50,138 bases of DNA, taken from positions 1 through 50,138 of the forward strand of contig JABXKU010000009.1 in NCBI GenBank assembly GCA_013619105.1, in the 5' to 3' direction. Below are positions 26,522-36,209 of the stretch, piece by piece. The notes under the pieces are model-generated. The model was not told the DNA's origin. It did not search any database and worked only from the letters and a program-made list of their open reading frames with translations. Each line of letters opens with the position of its first letter. The first letter of the stretch is position 1. The translations under genes were made by a program, and so were the position numbers. Source of the stretch: Desulfuromonadales bacterium (GTDB lineage: Bacteria; Desulfobacterota; Desulfuromonadia; Desulfuromonadales; Syntrophotaleaceae).

Positions 26522-28954
26522 TCAACGGAAAAGGCCTCTGCGCCAATGCTGCAGCTGCCAGCCAGAACCGTCGCTGCTGAAGCGCAGGCTACCGTCACGG
26601 CCCGTGTCGTTCGACCTCAATCCATGCTCAGCCAGAGCTTCTGTAACTTCCTTGTGTGGCAGGCCGTAACTATTGTGGCGGCCACTGGAGGTAAACACAT
26701 GTTGAAGTTGCAATGATTTCATCAAGCGCCAAGGCTCCGAATAGCGACTGCCGTGATGGGGCAGTTTAAGCAGGGTGACCGGGCCGCCCGGCGGATTCGC
26801 CAGCAAGTCGCGGATTCCCTGCAGTTCCAGGTCACCGGTCAGCAGCAGGCCATCCTGACCATGACGGGCATAAAGGACTAGAGAACGGTCGTTGACTTTG
26901 GGTGCTTTTTGAGCCGGCGCATATATCGCAAGTTCGTCCAGTGTCCCTTGATTCAGTGTGGTCCAGCCTTCAGTAAAGGTGCGTATAGGAATGGCCCGCC
27001 TCAGTATCGGTTCGCGTATTTCAGGACGTAGCTCTGCCAATGTCTGGGTTGACCAGAAAGCCCTGACCGGAAAGTACTTGAGGATTTCTACCAGGCCCTG
27101 ACGGTGGTCCGGGTGGTCATGGGTGAGGATCACCGCTTCTAAGGAAGAGACGCCGAGCCGGGCCAGGGCCGGAGCTACCAACCGGGCGCCTACATCGAAG
27201 GTGCTGCCGTAGAGTCCACCACCATCGATTAGATAATGACCGGATTGAGGTTGCGAAAGGAGCAGGGCCTCTCCCTGACCGACGCTCAGCGCAGTCACCG
27301 TTAGGGTCTGTGGCGTTTTTTGCGGTAGAAACAGTAAGCACAGTACTGCCATCAGAAGTGGAATGCGCAGGAAGAGCCAGCGACCGGTCCAGCGCGGGAC
27401 CAGCAGTGATAGGCAAAGAATGGCGATACCGGTGAGGATGCGAGGTGAAAGATAGCAGACCTTGGCTGAGAGCAGCGGTCCCTGACTTAGTTGCTCGGCC
27501 CCCTGCAGAGTCAGTTGGCAGATTTGTCCGCACAGCTGAAAGAGTGCAGCACCACCAGATGGCCATAGAGAGTCGAGCAAGGCCCCGATTAAACCGAGGG
27601 GTACCGCGCAAAAACCGATCAAGGGTACCGCCAGCAGGTTGTTCAACAGGCCAGCCGGTGCCAGCAAATGAAATTGGCTAAGAATGAGTGGAGTGGTGGC
27701 AATGGTCGCGGCCAGGGTGGTTGCTGCCAGGCCGATGAGCCAGCGCCACCATCGGGGCAGGGCGGAGATGGTGCGTTGCCAGGTCGGCAGCAACAACAGG
27801 ATTCCGCTGACCCCGGCCATAGATAGTTGCCAGGCCGGTTCGAAGAGACTTAAGGGGGCGCTGCAGAGCATGATCAGGGCGACGCTGGCCAAGGCCTGCA
27901 GCGGTCTGGTGCGTCGGCCGATAATTAGCAACAGGGCGCCAACAACGGCCATATAAAAGGCCCTGCGGGTCGAAAGGGCGTTGCCGGTCAATTGAAGGTA
28001 CAGCCAGAGTAGAGGCAGTAACAGCAGGGGGAGCAGGCGGCCAGGAGGAGCCAGCAGCAATAGCCTTTCGCTGCGTCGATACAGCCAGTGGCCGATCGTG
28101 TAGAGCAAAAGGGCCAGCAGGCCAAGATGCAGGCCCGAGATAGCAAAAAGGTGGGACAGGCCGGTGTTCGCCAGCTGTTGGCGCTGGGATGGCGGTAGCT
28201 GTCGGTCACCGATGACCAAGGCACGCACCAGGCCTTGTTGGTCAGGTGCTAGAGCCCGGTCAATATGCTGCCCGATGGTGTGGCGCAACGCGGCCACTCG
28301 CACCAGGAGACCAGTCCCCTTTTGGGTGGCGAAGGGTACGATAGCTTCGGCGCTGGCGAGATAGGAGGTCACATAAATACTTCGCGCCGCCAGATAGCGT
28401 TGATAATTGAATTCTCCCGGAGTACCGAAAGGCTCAGGAGTTCGAAGGCGGCCGCGAAACCGAACGCGTTGACCCTTTTGCAGGTGGGGATCTCCTTCGC
28501 CGATGGTCAGTCGCAGGCGTCCGGTCAGGGTTTGCTGTCCCTGGCCCGTTACCAATCGTTCCGTGTCGAGGTCGATACGCAGAGTGTTACCGCCGTGAAT
28601 CGCCTGCACCCGGCCTTCGATGGTCAAGGGGCGGTCCTGGGGCAACCGTGCGACATGCTGGGTCGGCAGCATGGGCGACATTTGTCGCTGGTATTGGGCC
28701 ATTGCCAAAAGGATACAGAAGGAAGCCAGGATGACCGTTGCAAGGCGAGAGTTGCGCAGTATCCACCAGGCAAGGGCCAGCAGCATGGGCCAGAGTAGCG
28801 GCAGTGGCAGTGGTGGGAAGTAGGGGGCTGTGAGCAGACCGCCCATGGTGCTCAGCAGCAGTACGGCCAGGACCTGCGGTTGATCCGCTCCCCTAGCGAG
28901 CCTCGAGCGGCTACATTGGTGTGATAATGGTTCTGCTGGACGAGAGTGAGACAT
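26522..28954 (-). CDS. comEC: DNA internalization competence protein ComEC/Rec2
   Basis: An 810-residue polytopic membrane protein for passage of single-stranded DNA across the inner membrane. It has the N-terminal helices and DUF4131 region (~35-190), the Competence domain (~220-510; the segment HLFAISGLHLGLLALLLY is a strong signature) and a C-terminal metallo-beta-lactamase-like domain starting at ~550 with LTHDHPDH (~615) and LPHHGSRYS (~735). All three parts are intact, so the gene looks functional. The start at 28954 has no clear ribosome site, and internal starts are possible. No other competence genes are nearby. Confidence 0.9.
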   Translation of the reverse strand: MSHSRPAEPLSHQCSRSRLARGADQPQVLAVLLLSTMGGLLTAPYFPPLPLPLLWPMLLALAWWILRNSRLATVILASFCILLAMAQYQRQMSPMLPTQHVARLPQDRPLTIEGRVQAIHGGNTLRIDLDTERLVTGQGQQTLTGRLRLTIGEGDPHLQKGQRVRFRGRLRTPEPFGTPGEFNYQRYLAARSIYVTSYLASAEAIVPFATQKGTGLLVRVAALRHTIGQHIDRALAPDQQGLVRALVIGDRQLPPSQRQQLANTGLSHLFAISGLHLGLLALLLYTIGHWLYRRSERLLLLAPPGRLLPLLLLPLLWLYLQLTGNALSTRRAFYMAVVGALLLIIGRRTRPLQALASVALIMLCSAPLSLFEPAWQLSMAGVSGILLLLPTWQRTISALPRWWRWLIGLAATTLAATIATTPLILSQFHLLAPAGLLNNLLAVPLIGFCAVPLGLIGALLDSLWPSGGAALFQLCGQICQLTLQGAEQLSQGPLLSAKVCYLSPRILTGIAILCLSLLVPRWTGRWLFLRIPLLMAVLCLLFLPQKTPQTLTVTALSVGQGEALLLSQPQSGHYLIDGGGLYGSTFDVGARLVAPALARLGVSSLEAVILTHDHPDHRQGLVEILKYFPVRAFWSTQTLAELRPEIREPILRRAIPIRTFTEGWTTLNQGTLDELAIYAPAQKAPKVNDRSLVLYARHGQDGLLLTGDLELQGIRDLLANPPGGPVTLLKLPHHGSRYSEPWRLMKSLQLQHVFTSSGRHNSYGLPHKEVTEALAEHGLRSNDTGRDGSLRFSSDGSGWQLQHWRRGLFR

Positions 28955-29010
28955 ATTCTGTCACAGGGCAGGGGCATGCTGGGGACACTTCACCAGGAGA
29001 GAGGTTGCCC

Positions 29011-29124
29011 ATGTTTGAAATGATGATGCTGCTCGGATTTGTTTATGTAGGTTTCAGTTGTCTGTTACCGGAGCGTCGTGACTCCTCCCGCTTTCGATGG
29101 CAGGATGTCTTTACAAAACTCTAG
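29011..29124 (+). CDS. Possible small membrane peptide (37 aa)
   Basis: A short frame, MFEMMMLLGFVYVGFSCLLP then a basic tail (ERRDSSRFRWQD), with GGAGAGAGG eight bases before ATG 29011. It has one hydrophobic segment and a positive C-terminus, like many small membrane peptides. It is divergent from comEC. No family is recognised, and the call rests only on the ribosome site and composition. Confidence 0.35.
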   Translation: MFEMMMLLGFVYVGFSCLLPERRDSSRFRWQDVFTKL

Positions 29125-29340
29125 GTAGTTTTCATCCAGAAACGGCTCTTTTCCCATATGAAAACTGCACTGTGTCCACCCAAAGTTTTCGGATGGACGC
29201 TAGGTAGAGAAATCTGAGTAGTGAGACGAATCGATGTCCCACGCAAGAACTTGATTTCTTAAGATTTATAGAAAGCAATCCGTTTCCCAACCAGAAACTT
29301 GTTAGAGTTCATCGGCAAGGTTCGACTGGACACTAGCTAT
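29121..29340. repeat. Three diverged copies of a ~22 bp repeat
   Basis: Unit 1 (29121-29143, inverted: reads GTTTCTGGATGAAAACTACC on the minus strand), unit 2 (GTTTTCGGATGGACGCTAGG, from 29185) and unit 3 (GGTTCGACTGGACACTAGC, from 29319) are related. GTGTCCA near 29173 can pair with TGGACGC or TGGACAC of units 2 and 3. The stretch otherwise holds no gene. It may be a degenerate palindromic repeat cluster. Confidence 0.45.
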
Positions 29341-30238
29341 CGCCAAGAAAAGATTGACGGGTTTCTTCGAAGGCCCCGGAAACCTCTTCAAGTATCGCTT
29401 CAACTGCCGCTTTATCAAGGCCAAGTTGAGCCGCACTGGGGGTGCTCAGGAGTTCTAGGGATTCCTCGGTTAGGCGTTGGCCGATACCAAGGCGTTGGCA
29501 GACGCTGCCGGCCAGATTGACGGTCGCAAGCAGACGTTCCGTTGTTTGATCAAACGCTCCGTCCGGTGGTGGTTCCGAGTGAAACAAGGTACTGGCCACC
29601 AGGGTGGAGGAAAGGTTCCAGCTGTTGAGCAGGGCGGCGCCAATGGCGCTGTGAGTGTAAGGAAAGTATTTTCGTTCTAGGTTAGCCAGAGAGCCTTCCT
29701 CGTTATAAACCCCCTGAATGATCTCGGTGTAACTTTCCGGGGCGATGTTGTTCATCGCGATCTTGCCGATATGGCGCATCAGTCCGGCCAGAAAGGCTTC
29801 CTCTGGGTCCAGGTTGCCTGCCTGGCGGGCAATGGCCCGGGCGCTCAGGGCGCAGCCGATGGAGTCTTCCACTAGCAGCTTTTCAATCAGACCGAAGCGT
29901 TTATTCATGGTCTTCACGCCGGCGGCTAGAACCAGGCTCTTGAGGGTTTTTAGACCCAGTATCGAAACGGCGCTTTCAAGGCTGGCGATCTGGCGCTGAA
30001 AGCTGTAGTAAGAACTGTTGGCCACCCTGAGTACGCAGGCAGCTATACCTGGATCCTTGGCGACCACCATAGCCAGTCCTTTGGCTGTCCAGTCCGGATC
30101 CTGCGAGGCCATCAGAAAATCGGTGACGATATCGGCCATGGCCGGTAGATCTTTGACCGCGGCGGCGGCGGAAGTCAGTTCAAGATTGTCTGCTGCCCAT
30201 TGGTTAAAGGACCACGTACTTGTTTCGGGGCTTCCCAT
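29333..30238 (-). CDS. HDOD domain protein
   Basis: A 301-residue soluble protein with an HDOD domain (~15-215). Visible segments are LPAMADIVTDFLMASQDPDW, the typical VVAKDPGIAACVLRVANSSYY, SVSILGLKTLKSLVLAAGV-like VSILGLKTLKSLVL, and FLAGLMRHIGKIAMN. HDOD proteins resemble HD phosphohydrolases but usually lack catalytic metal ligands and act as signalling scaffolds, often in c-di-GMP or motility networks. A diguanylate cyclase lies two genes away. ATG 30238 has GAGGA upstream. Confidence 0.85.
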   Translation of the reverse strand: MGSPETSTWSFNQWAADNLELTSAAAAVKDLPAMADIVTDFLMASQDPDWTAKGLAMVVAKDPGIAACVLRVANSSYYSFQRQIASLESAVSILGLKTLKSLVLAAGVKTMNKRFGLIEKLLVEDSIGCALSARAIARQAGNLDPEEAFLAGLMRHIGKIAMNNIAPESYTEIIQGVYNEEGSLANLERKYFPYTHSAIGAALLNSWNLSSTLVASTLFHSEPPPDGAFDQTTERLLATVNLAGSVCQRLGIGQRLTEESLELLSTPSAAQLGLDKAAVEAILEEVSGAFEETRQSFLGDS

Positions 30239-30439
30239 GGGTTCGGTTCCTCGCCAGCTTCTATTAAGGTAAGAGAGATAAATGGTTTTCTCTGGAGATC
30301 AACAAGAGGTTCGGATATTTCTATAGCACCTTAGCAAAACAGGATCGGCATCGTCAATTCAGATTTTCCGTTGAACAGTCTATGGTCTGCCGAGGCTTGT
30401 GCCGGATTCTGGGGTAGGGCACAAACAAGGGTGCAATGG

Positions 30440-31537
30440 TTAAAAGGTAAAGCGGCGCATGCTGACATTGAGCAGCAGGCCGGCTCCAAGCATGGTGGTG
30501 ATCATGCTGGTACCCCCGTAAGAGAAGAGGGGTAGGGGCACCCCGACCACCGGCAGCAGGCCGATGACCATGCCAAGATTAATGACAATGTGCCAGAACA
30601 GCATGGCCGAGACGCCGAAAGCCAGAAAGGTGCCGAACAGATCGGCGGCGTTGCGGGCTACGTAAATGCCCCAGATGACGATCAATAGATAAAGGCAGAG
30701 CAGCAGCAGACTGCCGCAGAAGCCCCACTCTTCGGCGAATACCGAAAAAGCGAAATCGGTATGGCGTTCTGGCAGAAAAGAGAGCTGTGACTGGGTGCCT
30801 TGCATGAAACCCTTGCCGAAGAATCCACCACTACCGACAGCAATTTTCGATTGAATGATATGGTAGCCGGAACCGAGGGGGTCTCGTTCTGGCGCGAGAA
30901 AGGTCATAATGCGTTGTTTCTGATAGTCGTGGAGCAGAAACCATCCGCCGCCCGCCCCGCCTGCCGCCAGCACGGCAAGCGCCGCTAGGGTGCCTTTGCG
31001 AATGCCGGCGAATAGAATCATGGTAAAGCCGATGAACAGTACGATGAGGGCGGTGCCAAGATCGGGTTGTTTCATGATCAGCAGCGCCGGCAGTCCGAGT
31101 AACAGAAAGGGCAGCCACAGGTCGCTCAAGGAATAGGCGGCTAGGGTGTCTTGGCGAGCGAAGTAGCAGGCCAGGGCAATGATGATGACGATCTTCATGA
31201 TTTCGCTTGGCTGCAGATTGAAAACGCCGAGATCGAGCCAGCGGGTGGCCCCCATGGAGGTCTTGCCGACCAGCAGCACTGCCACCAGCAACAACAGGGT
31301 CAGAGCGTAGAGGATAAAGCCGAGATGTTGCAGATGCCGATAGTCGATAACGCTTACTATGGCGGCGAGTAGGATTCCTCCCCCTAGCCAGTAGATCTGT
31401 TTAAGATAGACCGGGAACGCCAGGGATGACCCAGAAGAGGTGGCGCTGTAGAGGTTAAAGATGCCGATCAAAGCGGTCAGCACGACCAGTAGCAGCAGTG
31501 GCCAGTCGAAATGGGTTATCAGACGGCGATCGAACAT
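30440..31537 (-). CDS. rodA: Rod-shape SEDS peptidoglycan glycosyltransferase RodA
   Basis: A 365-residue polytopic membrane protein of the FtsW/RodA/SpoVE family that polymerises lipid II into glycan strands in the elongasome with PBP2. Visible signatures are QIYWLGGGILLA (helix 2 region), LQPSEIMKIVIIIALA, KQPDLGTALIVLFIGF (loop with the catalytic Asp), and FSYGGTSMITTMLGAGLLLN near the C-terminus. It begins six bases after the mrdA stop, with AGGGAG inside the mrdA end. It is the last gene of the mreC-mreD-mrdA-rodA run. Confidence 0.95.
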   Translation of the reverse strand: MFDRRLITHFDWPLLLLVVLTALIGIFNLYSATSSGSSLAFPVYLKQIYWLGGGILLAAIVSVIDYRHLQHLGFILYALTLLLLVAVLLVGKTSMGATRWLDLGVFNLQPSEIMKIVIIIALACYFARQDTLAAYSLSDLWLPFLLLGLPALLIMKQPDLGTALIVLFIGFTMILFAGIRKGTLAALAVLAAGGAGGGWFLLHDYQKQRIMTFLAPERDPLGSGYHIIQSKIAVGSGGFFGKGFMQGTQSQLSFLPERHTDFAFSVFAEEWGFCGSLLLLCLYLLIVIWGIYVARNAADLFGTFLAFGVSAMLFWHIVINLGMVIGLLPVVGVPLPLFSYGGTSMITTMLGAGLLLNVSMRRFTF

Positions 31538-31542
31538 GGCGA

Positions 31543-33390
31543 CTATTCTCCCTCGGATGCAATGCTGGCGGGCGGCGGCAGCTTGAAGTAACTTTCGAAC
31601 ATGATCCTGGCAATGGGCGCTGCGGCGCTGCTGCCGTGGCTGCCGTGCTCGACTACCACCGCCACCGCAATTTCTGGGTTAGAGGCCGGCGCGTAGGCGG
31701 TGAACAGGGCGTGGTCGCGCAGTCGGTAGGGAATTTCCACATCCTGTTTTCGCCGTGTGCGTTGGTGAACAACTTGCGACGTACCTGTTTTCCCGGCGAA
31801 GGGTAGTTCTTTGATGCGACTCATCCAGGCGGTGCCGTGGGGCTCGTTGACAACTGCCTTCAGGCCCTGACGCAGGGTGTCGAGTTGGGCTTGGTCGAGG
31901 TGGGCCTGTTGCATGATTTGTGGTTTAGGCTCCAGCTGAACGTTGCCAGCCATGTCTTCGATACGTTTAACTAGATGGGGCCGCAGGACATTGCCGCCGT
32001 TGGCCACAGTGGCCATCATAGTGGCTAGTTGTAGCGGAGTGGTGAGGATGTAGCCCTGGCCGATGGAAGCGATCAGGGTTTCCCCTCGGTACCAGCGGTC
32101 GTTGAATTTTTGTTGCTTCCATTGTTGGTCGGGTATCAGCCCTTTGCGTTCGCCGGCTAAGCCTAGACCGGTTGGTGCTCCCAGGCCAAGACGGCGGGCC
32201 ATGGCGGCGATACGATCGATACCGACCTGTTGACTCACTTCATAAAACCAGACGTCGCAGCTTTCCTTTAGGGCCTTTTTTAAGTTGGTGATGCCGTGAC
32301 CACCCTTTTTCCAGCAACGAAAGGAGCGATTGCCGACGGTTAATTGACCTTGGCAATTGACCTTGGTATGAGCTGTTGTTTGACCGTTTTCCAAGGCCGC
32401 TAAAGCGGTGACGATCTTGAAAATCGAGCCGGGGGGATATTGGCCCTTGAGGGCGCGGTTTTGCAGGGGGTCGAGGTGGTTTTGTAGCAGTTCGACCCAT
32501 TCTTTGCCGGTGATGCCGCGGGCGAACAGGGAGGGGTCGTAACCCGGATTGCTAACCATAGCCAGCACCTCTCCGGTATGCACATCAAGAGCCACTGCGG
32601 CACCGGCCTGGTCGCCAAAAGCCGCTTCGGTGGCTAGTTGCAGGTCGCGGTTTATGGTCAGAGTGACGCGATTGCCCGGTATCGGTTCCTGGGTTTTGAG
32701 AATGCGCAGTTTTTTCCCCTTAACATCGACTTCTACGCGTCGTTCGCCGGGAATGCCGTTAAGGTAGGGTTCGATAGCCTTCTCCAGGCCATTTTTGCCG
32801 ACGAAATCGCCGCCACGATAGATTTGGTAGGGGGCGGTACGCAGCTCTTTTTCGGTAATCTCTCCCAGGTAGCCAAACAGATGCGCGGCAGATTTTCCGT
32901 AAGGGTAGAAGCGCACCGGACGAACCTCGGTTAGAATTCCGGGCAGTTCGAAAGAGTGCTCCATGACCTGTTCGAGTGCGCGGCGACTGACATCGTCAGC
33001 CAGGGGCACCGGGCGGTAGCGGGGAAAGCGTCGGCCGGCAGCCCAGCGTTGCTGTAGGGTGGCCAAGTCGAGATCGAGGAGTTCAGATAGGCGTGCCAGC
33101 AGTTTTTCAGGGTCTTCGACTTCCTGACGCAATGCGGCGATGCGAAAGGCGGGCCGGCTGTCAACGAGCATGTGCCCGTCCCGATCGACGATCGGTCCTC
33201 GGGGGGCGGCAATGGGGATATAGCGGGTGCGGTTCTTTTCCGACAAAGCCTGGTAGGTATCGGTCTGAATGATCTGAAGATACCAGAGGCGCAGAAACAG
33301 CAGCACAAAGATCGTTAGGGCTGCCAGGGAGGCGATAATAAATCGTTTTTTCAGGGCAGGTGAGCCCGACCAGCCGGTGTTAAGGGCCAT
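31543..33390 (-). CDS. mrdA: Penicillin-binding protein 2 (transpeptidase)
   Basis: A 615-residue class B penicillin-binding protein that cross-links peptidoglycan during elongation. It has one N-terminal membrane anchor (~17-38), the dimerisation (pedestal) domain (~55-215), and a transpeptidase domain with active-site SxxK in PPGSIFKIV (~325), the PBP2-type SCD motif in KESCDVWFYEV (~380), and KTGTSQV (~535). Its place between mreD and rodA fits the standard elongasome cluster. ATG 33390 has only a weak ribosome site. Confidence 0.95.
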   Translation of the reverse strand: MALNTGWSGSPALKKRFIIASLAALTIFVLLFLRLWYLQIIQTDTYQALSEKNRTRYIPIAAPRGPIVDRDGHMLVDSRPAFRIAALRQEVEDPEKLLARLSELLDLDLATLQQRWAAGRRFPRYRPVPLADDVSRRALEQVMEHSFELPGILTEVRPVRFYPYGKSAAHLFGYLGEITEKELRTAPYQIYRGGDFVGKNGLEKAIEPYLNGIPGERRVEVDVKGKKLRILKTQEPIPGNRVTLTINRDLQLATEAAFGDQAGAAVALDVHTGEVLAMVSNPGYDPSLFARGITGKEWVELLQNHLDPLQNRALKGQYPPGSIFKIVTALAALENGQTTAHTKVNCQGQLTVGNRSFRCWKKGGHGITNLKKALKESCDVWFYEVSQQVGIDRIAAMARRLGLGAPTGLGLAGERKGLIPDQQWKQQKFNDRWYRGETLIASIGQGYILTTPLQLATMMATVANGGNVLRPHLVKRIEDMAGNVQLEPKPQIMQQAHLDQAQLDTLRQGLKAVVNEPHGTAWMSRIKELPFAGKTGTSQVVHQRTRRKQDVEIPYRLRDHALFTAYAPASNPEIAVAVVVEHGSHGSSAAAPIARIMFESYFKLPPPASIASEGE

Positions 33391-33406
33391 AAATAGTGAG
33401 TCCGGA

Positions 33407-33916
33407 TTACAGGCGTTTAGCGGTGCGACGCAGTGATTGATGACGGCGCAGCAACTGCGGGATAGAAAGAAGCAACCAGGCGCAAATCAGGTTGAGCAGG
33501 ACTTGTAACGGCAAGGAGCTCAGGATGTTGCGCCAGACTGGCCCGGCATCGGTTAGAAACCCGAGCAGAAAAATCAACATGGCAGCCTGAAACAGAGTGC
33601 CGCAAAGTACCATGAAAAGCATCAGGATCGGGCTGCCGGTATGGAGTCGTTCGGCCAGTCCGCGCAGAGACAGGTATAGGACCAGGAAAATTAGGCCGTA
33701 GAGTCCCAGGCAGCTGCCGGCAAAGCTGTCCTGCAGCAGTCCAAGGGTGTAGGCTGCCAGGCCGCCGTAAAACCCCTGGCGATAGAGTCCGAGGTAGATG
33801 ACCAGAATCAGCAGTAGTTCCGGGGTTAGCCGCAGGGGCAGCAGTGCTGGGGCTATGGCGGTTTCGACCAGAATGCCAGCAAGGCCGAGGAAGAAATAGC
33901 CGACTACCAGATTCAC
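33407..33916 (-). CDS. mreD: Rod shape-determining protein MreD
   Basis: A 169-residue membrane protein with five to six helices and few polar residues, matching MreD in size and composition (PALLPLRLTPELLLILVIYL; GLLQDSFAGSCLGLYGLIFL). It helps assemble the elongasome with MreC. GTG 33916 overlaps the mreC TGA by four bases (GTGA), so translation is coupled. Assignment rests partly on position between mreC and mrdA. Confidence 0.9.
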   Translation of the reverse strand: MNLVVGYFFLGLAGILVETAIAPALLPLRLTPELLLILVIYLGLYRQGFYGGLAAYTLGLLQDSFAGSCLGLYGLIFLVLYLSLRGLAERLHTGSPILMLFMVLCGTLFQAAMLIFLLGFLTDAGPVWRNILSSLPLQVLLNLICAWLLLSIPQLLRRHQSLRRTAKRL

Positions 33917-34731
33917 GGCGTTTCCCCTAGTAGCACCAACACCTCTTCAAGGCGGCTGAAGTCAACCTTTGGGATTACAGTGACGGTCTGGAACAGTCCG
34001 TACGCTTCCCGTTCGATATCGCTGGCCTGACCGAGGACCAGACCCTTGGGGAAAGTGCCACCGGTGCCTGAGGTGACAATGTGGTCGCCGACCGCAATGT
34101 CATCACGGCGCAAGGCAAATTCGAGGGTCAGATAGTCGCCCTGGCCGCGGCAAATGGCCCTGGTCCGGCTACGCTGTGCCAGGGCCGCCACGCTGGATGA
34201 GGCGTCCGTGACCAGCAATACCCGTGATTGTCGGGGGGTGCATTTAACAACCCGGCCGACAGCCCCTTCGGCCACCACCACAGGTAACCCTTCCCGCAGG
34301 CCGTGTTTGCTGCCTTTATCGATAAGTACGGTGCGAAACAGGCTACTGGCGTCGACGGCGATGACCCTCGCTGCCACCCCGGAAAAACCGCTGGCTTCAC
34401 GGAAGTCGAGGAGCTTTCGCAGCCTTTGGTTGGCAAGGCGCACCTCCTGCAAGTCGGTCAGTTCACACTGCAGTCGACGATTCTCAGTCCGTAGTATTTT
34501 GTTCTGTTCTTCGGTGTTGATCAACCACAGGTAGCGACTCCACATTCCGTTTACTGTGCAACAGGTACTGTCAAAGCTGTACAGTAGCGGTGCCGCGATT
34601 TGCAACACAACCTTTTCAAAGAGGGTCGTGTTGCTTTGGTGGCGGAGGTTGGTCGAATAGAAGAGCAGGGCGGCCAGTACCAGGCCGCCAGCCAACAATC
34701 GAACGCGGTATTTGCGAAGTAGCTCCAGCAT
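33913..34731 (-). CDS. mreC: Rod shape-determining protein MreC
   Basis: A 272-residue bitopic protein. It has one N-terminal membrane helix (VRLLAGGLVLAALLFYSTN), a coiled coil (~65-105; NKILRTENRRLQCELTDLQE) and the beta-rich MreC core (SGFSGVAARVIAVDASSLFR; GRVVKCTPRQSRVLLVTDASS; VTSGTGGTFPKGLVLGQ). ATG 34731 is chosen as the usual short cytoplasmic start; a TTG at 34764 is open but lies in the T run of the terminator-like hairpin upstream. Neither start has a good ribosome site, which is unusual for this cluster. Confidence 0.9.
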   Translation of the reverse strand: MLELLRKYRVRLLAGGLVLAALLFYSTNLRHQSNTTLFEKVVLQIAAPLLYSFDSTCCTVNGMWSRYLWLINTEEQNKILRTENRRLQCELTDLQEVRLANQRLRKLLDFREASGFSGVAARVIAVDASSLFRTVLIDKGSKHGLREGLPVVVAEGAVGRVVKCTPRQSRVLLVTDASSSVAALAQRSRTRAICRGQGDYLTLEFALRRDDIAVGDHIVTSGTGGTFPKGLVLGQASDIEREAYGLFQTVTVIPKVDFSRLEEVLVLLGETP

Positions 34732-34761
34732 AGCGGTAAAATTCGCAGAAAAAGAGTCAGC

Positions 34762-34790
34762 CAAAGAAAAAAGAGGGCTTGGCGCCCTCT
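34762..34790 (-). terminator. Terminator-like hairpin between mreB and mreC
   Basis: On the minus strand AGAGGGC, a GCCAA loop and GCCCTCT are followed directly by TTTTTTC. This has the form of an intrinsic terminator but lies only ~35 bases before the mreC start, leaving no room for a separate promoter, so it may act as an attenuator within the operon. Confidence 0.65.
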
Positions 34791-34957
34791 CCCCTGCTGA
34801 AAATCCCCCGAGGAAAATTATTCAGCAAGATCGCGAAATGGTTGAATATCCTCAAGGCCAACAGGTGCAGCTTTGGGTTGGACTTTAGCGTTTTAGGTTC
34901 CCCCCAAGAGGGCTTTGCAACTCCGAGAACCGACCAGCCTTTAAGGGTGCAACGCGT

Positions 34958-36073
<1,116 letters not shown>

Positions 36074-36209
36074 TCAGTTACACTACCAGAACAACGAGCT
36101 ATTTTCAAGGGGCAAAAGGAGAAAGCAGTTGCAATTTTAAGGCCGATTGACTACCATGCTTTTTTTCGTTTGTAGCCTGAAAACATGTAGTTAAAAGGAG
36201 TCTTTGCCG

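Noticed and set aside
27117-27611. A 164-codon frame on the same strand within comEC
   Set aside because: It is an out-of-frame shadow in a GC-rich gene, and the ComEC frame has all three domains.
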